The translations under genes and the position numbers were made by a program. Below the pieces are notes generated by a model. It saw only the letters and a list, made by a program, of their open reading frames with translations, was not told the origin of the DNA and made no database searches. DNA of 64,000 nucleotides from contig JAMPIT010000583.1 in assembly GCA_026261815.1 (NCBI GenBank), positions 992,001-1,056,000 of the forward strand. The letters run 5' to 3'. This document shows, piece by piece, positions 38,413 through 51,053 of this stretch. This stretch comes from Monarcha castaneiventris obscurior. Taxonomy: Eukaryota > Chordata > Aves > Passeriformes > Monarchidae. Every line of letters starts with the position of its first letter. Position 1 is the first letter of the stretch.

Positions 38413-40130
38413 AAAATTGTCAGTTTTGTCCTGATTGTTAAAAAAAAAAAGGAAGATGAGAATAGGAGAGCAAAACCATGAACTTTTAGCAGCAAGTCAA
38501 AAAAGCATTTTAAATCTTATGAAATTAACCAGTGCACACCTTAACACCTACAACCAGAAAAAAGTATTCCAAGTCTATCTGGAGGACTACCTCAAAAATC
38601 ATTGTAAATTGTTAGGAATTGCAGTAAACATTCGGGAAAAACTCCAACAAACACCTTATGAATTGATGGTATTTTCTCTCTTTTTTAGTATAACAAATCT
38701 GCTCCTGGGAGAGTCACCATTTGCCATTCCAAATCAGAGTTCTGTATAGGTACATGTCAGCACTACCTCAATCCAATTATGTGGAGGAAGAATTAAAATA
38801 CTTAAATCTGCTGACATTGATGGTAAATTTTATAATAAGTATAATCTCTATGTTACTGCAATTAACAGCAGTTTCACTGTTACATTTCATCAGAAGCAGT
38901 GCTTGAGCAGCTCTGCATCCAGCTAGGAAAGAGAGGACTTTCCTCAAACACCTTGTCCAAACTTAATGAAATGATCTTGAAGCAACCTAAATCCCGAGTT
39001 CCACAGGTTACAGGAGCCAGAGACCTTTTGGACCTTCAAGGGCAAGTGCAGCATAAACGAGGCACCAAATTTCCAGTGACACTGCTTTTGTTAGAGGCCA
39101 GAGAGATAGAAGCTCTCTCCACAGTTCAAAGTCAGTTCTAGACCCCCTCATCTTTAAACAGAAACTCTCTTCCGATTCCTGCTGCTGGGGCTTCCCTTTC
39201 GCCTGGTTACAAAAGCCAGGCACCAGACAGCAGAGTCCTGCATATTGGTCAAGGCTCCAGAATTTCCTTGTTTCATACGTGCAAGGCTCAGGAATGTTTG
39301 TGCATTTTTAATTTCAAATGCAACTTTTTTTTTTTTTTCCCCATTTAAGACAGGGCTTTTATCTGAAAATCTTAACAAAGAAGCCTGAAAAGAAGAGAGC
39401 TCCCAGCAAAGAAAATCCATGAGATAGTTTAGGTCCCAGGTGCAGGTTAAGGCCTTCTTCTCCCTGCTTATAAACAGATGATAAATATTGCCACATAACT
39501 CAGTCTAGAAGCACCTTTGTTAGAAGCTGAGGCCTCATGCAAATGTGTACAGGCTATAGAGTCTGTATCCAGCATGATCAGAAGAGCAAATTATGCTTTT
39601 GTGCCATAGCAGTTGCCTGCAAGTGTGTCACCACCAAATTCAGAAAGTGCATATTCCAGTAGGAGGCTTTCCCAGAGGTATGATTTCTCAAAGGTTAATA
39701 TGCAATTAAAGCAGCAAATTTATTATACTGGATGGAATTTCTAAAAAGCAAACACACAATCTGTGTTCAAATTACTTTGGAATGGATATTTCTATTAAAA
39801 CTCCAGTAAAGTCTGTTCAATAAATCACAGCATTTGCAATTAGTTATTTCAATGAAGCATGCTTGGCATATCAAATATTCATGAACTGATGATACAAGGC
39901 AGAAATCTATGAAATACAAGAGATAATTGAGTTCCTATGTGATTAATCCATCATTGTTTAACAACAATAGAATTCTACATAATCTGTTCCACTTGTATGT
40001 AATGTGTATGTTTTAACAGTTTAATAATGAGCTTTAACAAGCTGGACATCCATTCAGTGTAGGGTGTGAGTGCTCAGTGAACACAAAATCTGCTTAAATG
40101 TGTCCTCACTAAGCAATGTTCATCCATATA

Positions 40131-40192
40131 TCATGGAATTGCTCAGGCTGGGAGAGACCTTAAAGACCATCTAGTTCCAATATTGCAAGAAG
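40131..40192 (-). mobile_element. CR1 LINE 3' tip, about 60 bp
   Basis: ATATCATGGAATTGCTCAGG, CTGGGAGAGACCTTAAAGAC and CATCTAGTTCCAAT form the reverse complement of a common CR1 3' terminus. It is 5'-truncated after about 60 bp. Confidence 0.8.
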
Positions 40193-40352
40193 GTTTCTCT
40201 TGCAACCAATTGACAAATTTTTAAATATAAAGACAACCAACACATTATTTTCCTGTAAAAGCAAGTAAAATGTATAGAAGCCCCTACAATATCTAATTAT
40301 TTAAATATTGTCATGACCAGCCTACTTTTACATACAGCTGAATACCAAATTA

Positions 40353-40370
40353 AATTTAATTAATTAAATT
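40353..40370. repeat. Perfect 18-bp AT palindrome
   Basis: AATTTAATTAATTAAATT is its own reverse complement. It lies in AT-rich sequence with no flanking duplication. Confidence 0.7.
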
Positions 40371-42348
40371 AGTGCTAAAATTAACAGAATGCTTCCAACT
40401 CTGAGCTCCCTGAGTTTGTAAACCAATCTATAGCTAAAACATTTTAAAGCAAACTGGTGAAAGAAAGAATTCTAAGAGAACAGAAAGATCTTTGGCTTCC
40501 TGGGCATCTCTCAGGCAACCACTGTAGAAGTAACAGACAGAAGCAGCCTCCTGCCTGCCAGTTCTGGATTTCAGCCTTCACCAACACTTTCCAAGACTTT
40601 ATAAAAAATCCAAGCTATATTTTCCAGTGTTGTAAGAGTCTGACTTTAAGTCACAAATCTAGTACAATTTCCTTTTGAAGACTTCTGCAATCTTGAAACA
40701 GAACAAGAGAAATGAGAAATTAATTGGCAGCACATACAGAACCTTCTATATACTTAAGGAGTGCCATATATATTAGTTTTGAACTACTGTGGTCAGCTGT
40801 GGCCATATATAAACTGAAAAATATTTCCTCATGTGCCCTTATCACCTATCCAATGACATATTAAAAACATCTTTGGCATCAGACCCTCTCAGTGCTGTGA
40901 TACAGGTTACGTTTACCTCTAGCTTCATCACAGAGAATGATGGAATACAGGCAAAGTGAATGAGAGGAGTTCTTTCAGACAAAAGAAAACAAACTGGTCA
41001 TTCCAAAAATCAGACCTGAGAACAGCAGAAATTTCATTCAATACCATCAAGATGAAAAGAGTCAAAGGCAGGCTCTGCTTTGTCCAGAAAATACCATTTA
41101 CAAGCCCAGTGGAAGGCTTTGCCTTTCTCCTCTCCTTCTCCAGATTAAAAAATATCTTCAGGATTTTACCTAAGAATAAAGGTCCCTGATCTTAATATCT
41201 TACTTTGTAAAATTGCTCGCTATCAATAAGAGGAGGAGAACTTCGGCACTTTGCAATGACAGCGGTCAGGCACAAAGTGACTATTTCCATTTCCTTTGCT
41301 TTCCTACCCTTTGATTCCGTACTCTCTGAACACAGAGCTTTATCATGACCTCACTATTATCATTTTATTATTTACCATATTACCATTATCATGGTTACCA
41401 TTGACTACTGGAAATTTTCCAGAGTAGGTGAATTTGCTGGGCTTGTAGAATCTATAAATTTTGATGAAGGTGGTGAGTTTCCACCTGTTTAAATGAAACA
41501 ATTTTTCATGTGCACACTATTCATCATCACAAGCAAGTTGCTTCACATGAGCATGAACAAAGATTCCCTGGAAACTGTTGCCTGGTCTCTTAGCTTAGAA
41601 TAAACCCGGCTCCAGAATGCTGGAGAAAACTGTTGCTGTAGTTCACAGGAACAATTTTGCAAATATTTTCTGGGACCTGTTTGAGAGAATTTCTACTAAA
41701 AGCCTTTGAGAAGCTGGAACTCACTGCTGGGATTACTAGCACTGCTATATTTGTGAGTAGGCAACTTCTTTAACTGAATAATTCTAATTTATTTTTAAAA
41801 GCAGAGTGACACCTCTGGTCTACATTGGGCCCTTCCTATTTTTTCACATGCTTCCCACTCATCAAGTGGAACAGTTAAAGTAAAATTTGGAAGACCAAGA
41901 CAGTTCATCCTTATGTAACTTTTCTGCTCCAGGGATAGTTGCTTTGATAAACAACTTAAACCACCACAGTATAAGGTTTTATGGATTAAGCATGGAAGAA
42001 AATTAGATCAAAATGCACAATCTGCCAGTTTAAGTGGAACCAATTGGAATCTCTGCACAAACTATTTCAAGTCAAATAAGTTAGTTTTATTTTTAATAAT
42101 TAGTGACTAGGGTCAATGACTCATTAGAGTTCCAGTGTGAACACTGTTTTCACCTTAGAGAAGAAAAAAGTACAACCAGAAGGAGAATAGCTCTTACCTG
42201 TTCTGATACAGTAACTTATTTTATAGAGCAAGTCAGCATGGGAGGTATCTATGATTTTTATAAAATAAACCTCCTACCTAAGTATTGCTATTTGTACTTA
42301 TTAAAAGCATCACCATCCCCTGCTCTCAGTCATTTAACTACACCAACT

Positions 42349-42364
42349 AAACAAACAAACAAAC
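42349..42364. repeat. (AAAC)n microsatellite, four units
   Basis: Four uninterrupted AAAC units. Short, possibly polymorphic. Confidence 0.75.
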
Positions 42365-44274
42365 AGCCCCATATCTAAACCCAGCAACATTAATACTAGA
42401 AGACGAAAAATTGTCAATGTTTTGAACTAAAGTTAAATAAACTCCACATCACTTTTGCCTGCCTATGGAGAGGCCCTCAGCTCTGTTCCCAAGCAGTCCA
42501 TCCCCAGTTCCCAGCACTGAGCACAAATCAGTTTGTAGTGTCACAGCATGCCAACAAAAAGGTTCATGTGTGCCCCTTGTGAGAGGAATCACCACAGCGC
42601 ATACACAGAGCTAAAGGAAACCTTCCATTCTTTCATTTTATGTATAATATTTGTGTTGATGAAAAATTTAATCACAAATCAATCCCTAAGCTTCGACCAG
42701 GTGGAAAAATGACTGGCAAATGCCACAGGTCAACAGTATCCTCAATGAATATTTGGTTATGGTGAATATTTGTTACTCACAGGCAATTGGGATATACCTA
42801 AGTTACTGAAAATGTTGAGATTCTCCTCAGAAGTCAAACACTCTAAACAAAAAATAGAAGGGGGATTCCTTCCCCTCTCATGGCACTCATTAATGCTCAG
42901 GTTGTGACTAAAATTAAAATGTATGTGGATTGTCCCTGTTGACTAATTCATACAACAGAACCTTCTGGTGACAATAGTAAAGCACACAGCTATTTATTAA
43001 CCTAGGCCATACTTGATTGCTCTGTGCTGTGTCTAATAATATAAATATTCTTATAACCTTGTTCCCACCCTACCACTCCAAATTTCCCCAGCTCCTTCCT
43101 CATAAGAGCATTACCCTTCTGGTAATAATTCCTAGTAAACGTCTTTAAGTCTTAATTTTTGCCTGAACTTTTCACTTTTAATACTCCCCAAATCACTTCA
43201 GCACTTGAAAAAAACCCTGAGTTGTGTCTCTTTCCTGTAGCAAGACTATTTAATTCCCCTAATTATTTTCTACATGGCATCACTCCTCTGTTGTCCCTCG
43301 AATTCCTCTGCAGAGAAACTCAACCACGTGGCTGTGCCTCGGTGCCTTCAGCGTGAAGCAGTCGTTGGGAATCAGTGTCAACACGAATAACACAGCTCAG
43401 TGTTTGAGAGCACATCTCTTTAACAGCTGCCTGTGTCCCAGCGTTGCCATTTACTGCTGGCCACAAAGCTTCCCTCATTTGGAGAGCTTTGCTGTTTGCC
43501 TTTTCCAGCCTTACACTGCCTGACAACGTGAGAAACACTGAGCTGCTTCCTATGGATTTATAAAGCCAATTTCTGCCTATGGAGACTAACTTGTTTTTAT
43601 TATAGGTAGCATAACTGACTGTTCTTCATCACCAGCAGAAGCATTTACCTGGCTCAATACAAGCAGTGCTTTTAGTGCCATACAAGTATTTTAGTGCACA
43701 GTGATGCTCTTCGACAGTAAAAGTGACATCTTCCCTCTGCCTTGCTTCTGGAAAAATTGATTGTGCTGCCCTGTGTCAAACCACACACTGAAAAGTGCAA
43801 TATCTAAATACATTTTAATGACTGTACTCTCACCTGCTCACCTGGTCACTATAAATATTCCCAAATAATTTCTCTCTGAAGAAATGGGCCTCCTAGCATT
43901 CACTTCAGCACACTATTCATTTGGTAAGTTTCCCAGTCCTGAGCCAGCATCCAGTTTTGTAGCACTTGTGAAACTTTTCCCACAATGTGAAGGAAAGTTG
44001 CATCCACAGCATTTGGCCCCTGTTCTGTTTTTCTTACTGATCTATCAGAGGATGATTTCATGACAAAGCCACTGCAAGAGCAGCTTCTAATTTTGAAAAT
44101 TTTGAGATTTTATTATTATCTTTTTAAAACCAAGGACTTTATTTGTTTAAAGTATCTTTAATACCTCATATCTTAATTCAAGTTGCATCCTGTCATCAAA
44201 TTAATTTTCTATGTCCTCTTCTTTGGTCGTGTTACTTCTAGACTAGGGAAAACTTCAAGATTAGTACACCGTCT

Positions 44275-44349
44275 CCCTGTGCCAGGCACTGGAAAGGCAC
44301 CTCAAGGTCCTTGAGGGCTCCTTCCAATGTACAGTATTCTGTGATTCTG
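44275..44349 (+). mobile_element. CR1 LINE 3' tip abutting a second CR1
   Basis: GGCACCTCAAGGTCCTTGAG, GGCTCCTTCCAATGTACAGT and ATTCTGTGATTCTG form a sense CR1 3' terminus with its octamer tail. It is only about 75 bp long. Its tail passes directly into the 5' edge of the next CR1 fragment, in the same orientation. Confidence 0.75.
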
Positions 44350-44856
44350 AGGGCTGTGTCCAGTTCTGGGCCCTCATGGCCAGAGAGACCCTGAGGGGCT
44401 GGAGCGTGCCCAGGGCAGGGAACGGAGCTGGGAAGGGGCTGGAGCCCCAGGAGCGGCTGAGGGAGCTGGGAAAGGGGCTCAGGCTGGAGAAAAGGAGGCT
44501 CAGGGGGGACCTTGTGGCTCTGCACAAGTCCCTGACAGGAGGGGGCAGCCGGGGGGGGTCGGGCTCTGCTCCCAGGGAACAGGGACAGGAGGAGAGGGAA
44601 CGGCCTCAGCCTGGGCCAGGGGAGGCTCAGGGTGGACAGCAGCAGGAATTTCTGCATGGAAAGGGTGCTCAGGCCTTGGCAGGGGCTGCCCAGGGAGCTT
44701 TGGAGCCCCCATCCCTGGAGGTGTCCAAGGAAGGGCTGGAGGTGGCACTCAGAGCTCTGGGCTGGGGACAAGGTGGGCATCAGGCACCACTTGGACTTGA
44801 TGGCCTTGGAGGGCTTTTCCAACCCTAATGATTCTATGAGTCTGTGATTCTATGAA
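44350..44856 (+). mobile_element. CR1 LINE 3' fragment, sense copy (C2)
   Basis: About 500 bp of sense CR1. It starts with GGGCTGTGTCCAGTTCTGGG and runs through GGCCAGAGAGACCCTGAGGG, GCTCAGGCTGGAGAAAAGGAGG, GGAATTTCTGCATGGAAAGGG and CATCCCTGGAGGTGTCCAAGG. The close is TTTTCCAACCCTAATGATTCTATGAG plus two further octamer-like units. 44457-44781 is nearly identical to the reverse complement of 31067-31390. The sense strand carries several G-runs (44503-44508, 44540-44545, 44551-44558). Open frames of up to 194 codons (antisense) and 150 codons (sense) are not CR1 protein frames. Confidence 0.92.
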
Positions 44857-44859
44857 GTG

Positions 44860-47170
44860 ATGATTCACAATAGATTTTAATGCTTAATCTATCATACACA
44901 ATATTACAATGGTCAAAATTTACATGAAAGAAATTTAAGATTATTCTTTACTTTAAAATTGAAATAATCATATGTGAAGACAGCATTACATGAACTGCCC
45001 TTGGGTTTAACACATTTAGTGAGAAGTTAAACTGGACCTCTCTGTTAAAAAAAGATTATTGGTTCAAATTTCCTTTTCTTTGAAGAGAATTCAAAAGTCT
45101 TTATAGACATATTACTGCATATGTAAATGCAAACACCTTAATGTTAACATGTACAGATGTATTCTAATTATCATTATTGACAGGTCAATGGATGAGAAGA
45201 AATAATCAGATTTTATAGGCTGACTTCTTCCCTCTAATAACTGGCCTTTCCGGCTGAGATGCCAGACTTGTGATCAAGCTCCTTAATTCTTTCTCTGTTA
45301 AAGATGATACAGAGTTCCAAGAAAAGCTGTGCCTACAGTGAGGCCTGGCCTTGTACACATCCGGCAAAAATAGTGTTTCTGTGTTTGAAGTTTCTCCAAA
45401 AGCAGATCTTTGCCTTGAAAATGCAACTCTCAGTCAGTGACTTTGCTGGCAAAAGGTGAAATAAAATGCAGATTGTGCTGTACTTAACATCATAAAATTG
45501 CACAATACAAACCTGATGTGCATAATAGATTATGTTACATATATCAAATTACACATGTGCAGGTAAATTTTTCAAAAGGGTGACCTATAATTTCTTATGC
45601 AGTCTTAAGCAGTGTTAAAAATACTTTTAATGTTTGAAATTCTGATGGTTACAGTTATAAAGCTGCTGACTCATAATATCTGAAAATGTAATAGCAAGTA
45701 GGATCTTAACTTGATGCATGATTTACTGAACCTTTATGATTTATATGAATTATTAATCCTTTGCTACTTAGATGAACCAGTGCAAAATTTCTCATAGATT
45801 TGAGAAATTACTATTACTTCTATTTAGCCTACTGATGTACTTCTTAATTCAATTGTCGTGTTTCATCAAAACTTCTCAAAGCTCCTCTATTATTCTGAAA
45901 GTCCTTGGCAGGGAGGAGGGGGGGGCAAATTATTAAGAAGTCATTGTGTTTGTTTTGCAGAGGGATGGACTATAACCCACTTTAATAAGGACCAGCTATC
46001 CCTAAGATAAGGCCAAATTCTGTAAAGCATAGATCTATGGCCCTGGCTCAGCTTTGAAGCAAAAGACTGCTGCTGAATCAGCCCAAAGAAAACACAAACT
46101 AAAGTGTTGGGGGATTTTAACAGCAGTTAGGAACAAACAACAAAAGCTTTCCAGTCAGTAGTAGTTAAGAGAAAAACGTGGATGTGAAGAGACATAAAAA
46201 TGAGTTGGAAATTGGCAGTTCAGAAAGATCAAGAATCCTCACACACCAGCAAGCAGCACAGGCTGTCACCTTTCCATCTGAGTGGTGCCTCCCTGCCCAA
46301 CAGTGACTCAGGGTCGCTCCATCAAGGAGGTGAGACAAATCTTGGCCTCTGTTAGTTCCAGCCACTTGCTTTCTGTATTAGCAAATAAATAGCTCTTCTC
46401 TATGCAATCAAAATCTTATCTTCTCTTCATTATGGCCATTACTCACTATTTCTTGGCTTTTTTTGGCCCCAAGCTAACAAAATCGAACTGATAATTCTTG
46501 GAGTTCCAACCACAGCATTGACTGCACCTGGTGCCTTGTTATTCCCAAGGGTTCCGACTGCCTCCCAGATTTCATCACTCCAGTTCTTCACAAACAGCTC
46601 AGTTGTCTAGAAAATAGCTCCCTACTTATTTCACCACTAAGACTCACTACAGAACTACCTCAAATATTCTGTAATTACATTCTTTGCAACTATTTTGGAT
46701 TCTCAGCTCATTTATTCTTTCATACACCCCCTCAACCTCTCCCTCTCCTGTTCCCCAAGGATTCAATCTCATCATCATTTACCACCCCAGTATTTTATAC
46801 TCCTCTCAAAGAGAAGCTTTACTAACACCATTTACATTTGCATAAGGTATAGTTATCTAGTAATGCACAGAATTTAAACAGAAGTCAGTGTACTAAAGGC
46901 CCTTAGATCTGTGTATGAAATTACCGGCTGAGATTCTGTTTTATGCATTTGACCCTTGCTCACTACAGAGCAGCAATTTACTGGCAGTCCAGTGGAACAA
47001 CAGAATTGTTACCTAAGGATACCCTCATCCCTTGGGGAGAGAGTGATGTGCAATAAAAAAGGGATAGGGGGTGTTTTTTTGGGGTTGGTTTTATAACTTG
47101 GGAATGTGGGGTATTTATTTGTTGTTGCTGTGTTTGTTTGTTTTTTAAAGGGGCTCCAAGAATGTGTAGG
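44860..47170. other. AT-rich non-coding DNA
   Basis: No gene or interspersed repeat recognised. A G-run (eight G residues) lies at about 45919-45926. Otherwise unremarkable. Confidence 0.55.
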
Positions 47171-47175
47171 GGAGC

Positions 47176-47294
47176 ATGGCTGGATGGAGCTCCAAGCAAT
47201 GTGGTCTAGGAGAAGGTGTTTCTGCCCATGGCAGGGGGCTGGGATAAGATGATGTTTAAGGTCCCTTCTAACCCAACCATTCTATGATTCTTTG
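47176..47294 (+). mobile_element. CR1 LINE 3' tip, 5'-truncated
   Basis: ATGGCTGGATGGAGCTCCAAG, AGGTGTTTCTGCCCATGGCAG and TTTAAGGTCCCTTCTAACCC lead to ATTCTATGATTCTTTG. Same family as at 8.6 and 35.1 kb, sense orientation, moderately diverged. Confidence 0.88.
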
Positions 47295-48734
47295 TAAAAT
47301 TCCATTCTAAAATGAAATTGTGGATAGATAATCCTTCCAAAGAGGAAGAAGGTAGCATTAAAGAACACACTAACTTATATGCATAGCTTATACACAAGTA
47401 TGTACTTGTATGTACAGTCCAGCACTATTGGACTGTAGTGCTGTCACACAGTCCAGGCACCAGCAGAGGCTCTGGCTACATCCATTTTATACCTTCTGAA
47501 CATTTTTTTCCTGCAAGGAAACGATGCATTCCTTGGCCACTTGTGTCACAAGAGTCTTTGGCAGCAATTTAACACCCTGTTAATTCTGAATTTTCTTGCT
47601 AAGTACTTCTCCCTCATTTACCTTAGCCTGACTTCGATGGAAGATTTCTTCACAATACCCAATTCTAATGCCATGAGAATGCTCCATTTCACAAGGGCTC
47701 CAGGAGCATGCACGCTCCACTACATTTCTACAGAGTACCCCAAGGTAGCATCAATGCTCTCTGAGACCTTGTAAAGCTCTTCCCACTTCAGGAAAAAGCT
47801 CAGGCATGGGCAAATGTAAAGAGGAATATCCCTGCTCTTCATGGTCCCCAAAAACACCCTTCAGTTGTACTGCCAATCTGCTTCCTTTCCTCTGTTAAAC
47901 CACACAAATACATATTTTTGTTCTTCATGCAATTTTCAAACCATGTTTTGTTTTTTTATCCTTCAAGATATTCTCACAGTCCCTCTGTGGTTCCCACTAG
48001 CATCTCTCTCAATGTTCTGCCACCAGCTATCAACACACTCTGTAACCTGTACAGTCTAAGACCTCTTTGCTGATGGATATTCCAATCAATAATTTAAATT
48101 CCTCACAGGTATCTGTAACTGAGCATCTTCAGCAGTTTCTTTATTGTGACATGGCTCCTTCTCACCCCCAGTCTCACAGCTGGGGGGCTCTGTCACAATC
48201 TCTTTATTTTTCTAATAAAGCTGCAGGGCACCAATCAGGGGCTTATCTTGAACAACCAGCAAACTAATTAATTTCATTTGACTGCTATTAACATCATTCC
48301 CTGTTAAGCAATTTCCAGACATTTTTCCTTCCTTTTGACTCAGATACAGATGAAAACCACAAACAACAAAGTTCCTGGACAGAAGGCTACATTTGGCTTA
48401 CAGCAATATAGAGACATTCTATGAAGTGCTATCATTTTTTCTCTGCTTAAACAAAGTGTCCGCTGTATTTGGACAATCCCAAATCCTTCAGGCCAGTTGG
48501 AAATTGGCTTGGGAGGCAGCTTGGCCCATCAGCATTTGGCAACTTGCAAACCCTGCCCAGAAGCTGAAGCTCTACCAGCCCAAGCTCTTATTTTTTGCAG
48601 CAAACTGGATGTGAGCTACAATTCCAACTCCCTTCAGCCTTCCACCAAATCTGTTCATTTGAGGCTGCCATTGGCCACCTGGATACACAGGACACCCTAA
48701 CCAGACATGACAGTTGTGTTGAGGAAACTTCCCT

Positions 48735-48808
48735 GTCCAGACTCTGGCAGACCAGATCCAGGTGGTCCTGGAGGACCCTTCCACCCCAAAGCTATTCTAT
48801 AATTATAT
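48735..48808 (+). mobile_element. Possible CR1 3' tip remnant
   Basis: GGTGGTCCTGGAGGACCCTT, CCACCCCAAAGCTATTCTAT and AATTATATGA resemble a worn sense CR1 end (GACCCTTCCAACCCC...ATTCTATGATTCTATGA). Weak, because no further upstream CR1 blocks are clear. Confidence 0.4.
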
Positions 48809-49124
48809 GAAACCTCACTCTGTTATTTTCAGCCCTCCACAAGACAGATTTCTACAGCTGCTCCATCCCTGACTGGAGGACAGGAGGCTTTTCTCTACCA
48901 CTTAAATGGGACCAGGAGCATAAGTTGGTTTTTGTTTAAGCCTGTTTTGCAGCAAAGCATAAACACATTGCAAAGCTTAACTTCTGTTCCCTTGTTCCCT
49001 GGTACTTGGGCTTCCTCTGTGGATGCTTCCTTTACTGAAAGACAAAACACTCTCACACTCCAGCCTGGTGATTTCTATTATCATTTGCTATTCCTAAATC
49101 TGGTTTTATATTTATAAATAAGAA

Positions 49125-49166
49125 TTTAGAGAATAAATAAATTTTTAATTTATTTATTCTCGAAAT
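49125..49166. repeat. AT-rich perfect hairpin, 15-bp arms and 3-bp loop
   Basis: GAGAATAAATAAATT (49129-49143) pairs perfectly with AATTTATTTATTCTC (49147-49161) around TTT. After one mismatch, four more pairs extend the stem to 49125-49166. It is the strongest short inverted repeat I noticed in the window. Confidence 0.85.
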
Positions 49167-51022
49167 AATTCTGAAATTTTAATAAAAGAAGTACCCTGAA
49201 ACAAAAATATAATGAAGGCAAACAAGCAAGAAAAGCATAATTGGATTTTTCTCAGGCTATGCTAATCTGTAGACTATAAATGCTGTGTGGTTACACTTGA
49301 ATACTGTTAATTTGCATGTATCTGGGAGCACTGGCATGAACCACCAACATATTAGATCACACCACCTGACACTGGATGCTCTTTCAGACGTTGAGCATTT
49401 CATCCTGGAATTAGTTGATTTAGCATATTTAGACACACAAATCTACTTTTTTTTTCTACGACTAGAAATCAGAAGAATTTTTTTTAAAGACTGTATTAGG
49501 AGTAATCAAGTGTGCAAGCATTTGATCAAAAGCAGGAGCTAACTGCAAGCTATAGATGCAATGGCTGTTTATGCCTTGCTTGGCAAAAACAATCATTCAG
49601 ACATTGGTATTCAGACAGGAAAGTGCTTGTCAAGATCAAAATGCTAATCACTGCTTGCTGAGGAATGCAGTTGTTCCCAGCTGTAGGGAGAGCAACATGT
49701 AGCTCATAGCAGCTGCAGCCATGTTATCTCTATCCAGGGATGGAATTCCTGGGCAGGTCTAGCCACAGCTGGTCACCAGTTGTGTCCTGGAAAATTTACA
49801 GAGCAAGAAATGACAGTGCTTCCACTGAGCATTAAAAATAAAGTAAAAAAATGGTATCAGAAGGTGTGTAATTCCTAAGTCAGAACACCATCTCTTCAAT
49901 CAGCAAAACAAAGTGTGTTCTCTGAGGTTTACAATAGTGCTTCTTGCTTTGAACAAAGAATTTGCTCATTGGATCCAGAATACAGGTGTTATTCAATTAT
50001 ATTAAATGTTTAAATTATGTATATATAAATTCTCATGTCTGTTTCCCCAATAATACCTAATAATTTCTGTTAAGAAGAACTCCAAAAACAACAACAAAAA
50101 ACCCAACCCAATCTACATTTTTTTTTACATTGCTGAATGTTTTTCTCTTGCTTATGTACTTGAATAAGGACAAACTTTAGGGATTAAATTATTAAGAAGT
50201 ATGGTAAAAAGACAAGCCTGGACACAATCCCTGTTTCAGATTTAGCCTGAAATCAGATATATATGTAAGGATCCTTGCATCAGCCCCACTATTTTTAACC
50301 AATTTTATACTGCCCTGTTTTTCCCCTAATGCTGGCAGCCCGCTAGAAATAAGCAAATGCTGTGGAAATGGAGTAAGTCATAAAAAAACCAAAACCAAAC
50401 AAACCAGCAAACCCTTATGAGATACACCCAATAAACATTTAACTCCATACCCAGCCCCATCACACAGCTAACCAGACCCACCAAAGATGTAACTTCCAGC
50501 AGCCTTTCCTTCTCCAGGGAGCTCAGCAGTGAGAACTGCCAGGGTTATCCTCTAACTGCAGGGAAGAGCCTGTCCTTGCTTGGAAACACCTCACAACCAT
50601 ACCAAACGCATAATCTTGCATTGAGAAAGAGTTTAAAAAACCCAAACAAACAGCAAGCTACAAATAGAGAGACATGACAAAAGAGCTGTATAGGAAGATT
50701 TCTCCCAGACCAAGCTCTGGCTTACTCTCAGGGATGCTTATCCCTGCTTGATCCTAACTTCTCATGCACACAAATGTTATCTTCACTCTGGACATTCTTG
50801 ATCTTCACATTCAGTCTTCTTAATCTTAGAGTATTTTGATCTACTTTTGTCTTCCTGTGTTATCCTTTTCCCTTGTAATACATCTGACACTATGTCCATC
50901 AAACTACAATCCCTTGCTCTCATGACTGAGATTACTGAGGTTTCTGTGATCCTTAAGTGAACTAGTAATAACACTAGATATAACAAAAATATTTCCAACA
51001 TTCCATAGTCTGTATTTCTTTG

Positions 51023-51053
51023 TATTTTGGGAGCTTTTCATATTTTGGGAGCT
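51023..51053. repeat. Tandem duplication of TATTTTGGGAGCT (18-bp period)
   Basis: TATTTTGGGAGCT occurs at 51023 and again at 51041 with a five-base spacer. Small local duplication. Confidence 0.75.

Larger units (their letters stand above)
35190..40128. other. AT-rich non-coding DNA
   Basis: About 4.9 kb with no gene I can support. It includes a poly-A tract, three tandem ATTCAGTAA units at 38386-38412, and an 81-codon open frame at 38899-39141 discussed among the findings. Sense and antisense frames of 121 and 78 codons at 36805-37170 overlap and lack domains. Confidence 0.5.
40195..44270. other. AT-rich non-coding DNA
   Basis: About 4 kb without a gene or other recognised interspersed repeat. 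Open frames are at most 91 codons. Contains a perfect palindrome at 40353 and an (AAAC)n run at 42349, listed separately. Confidence 0.55.

Noticed and set aside
44238..44822. Antisense 194-codon open frame, with a 150-codon sense frame in the same place
   Set aside because: Both lie within CR1 3' sequence, which is GC-rich and stop-poor. The counterpart at 31 kb gives similar frames. No reverse-transcriptase or other domain is visible.
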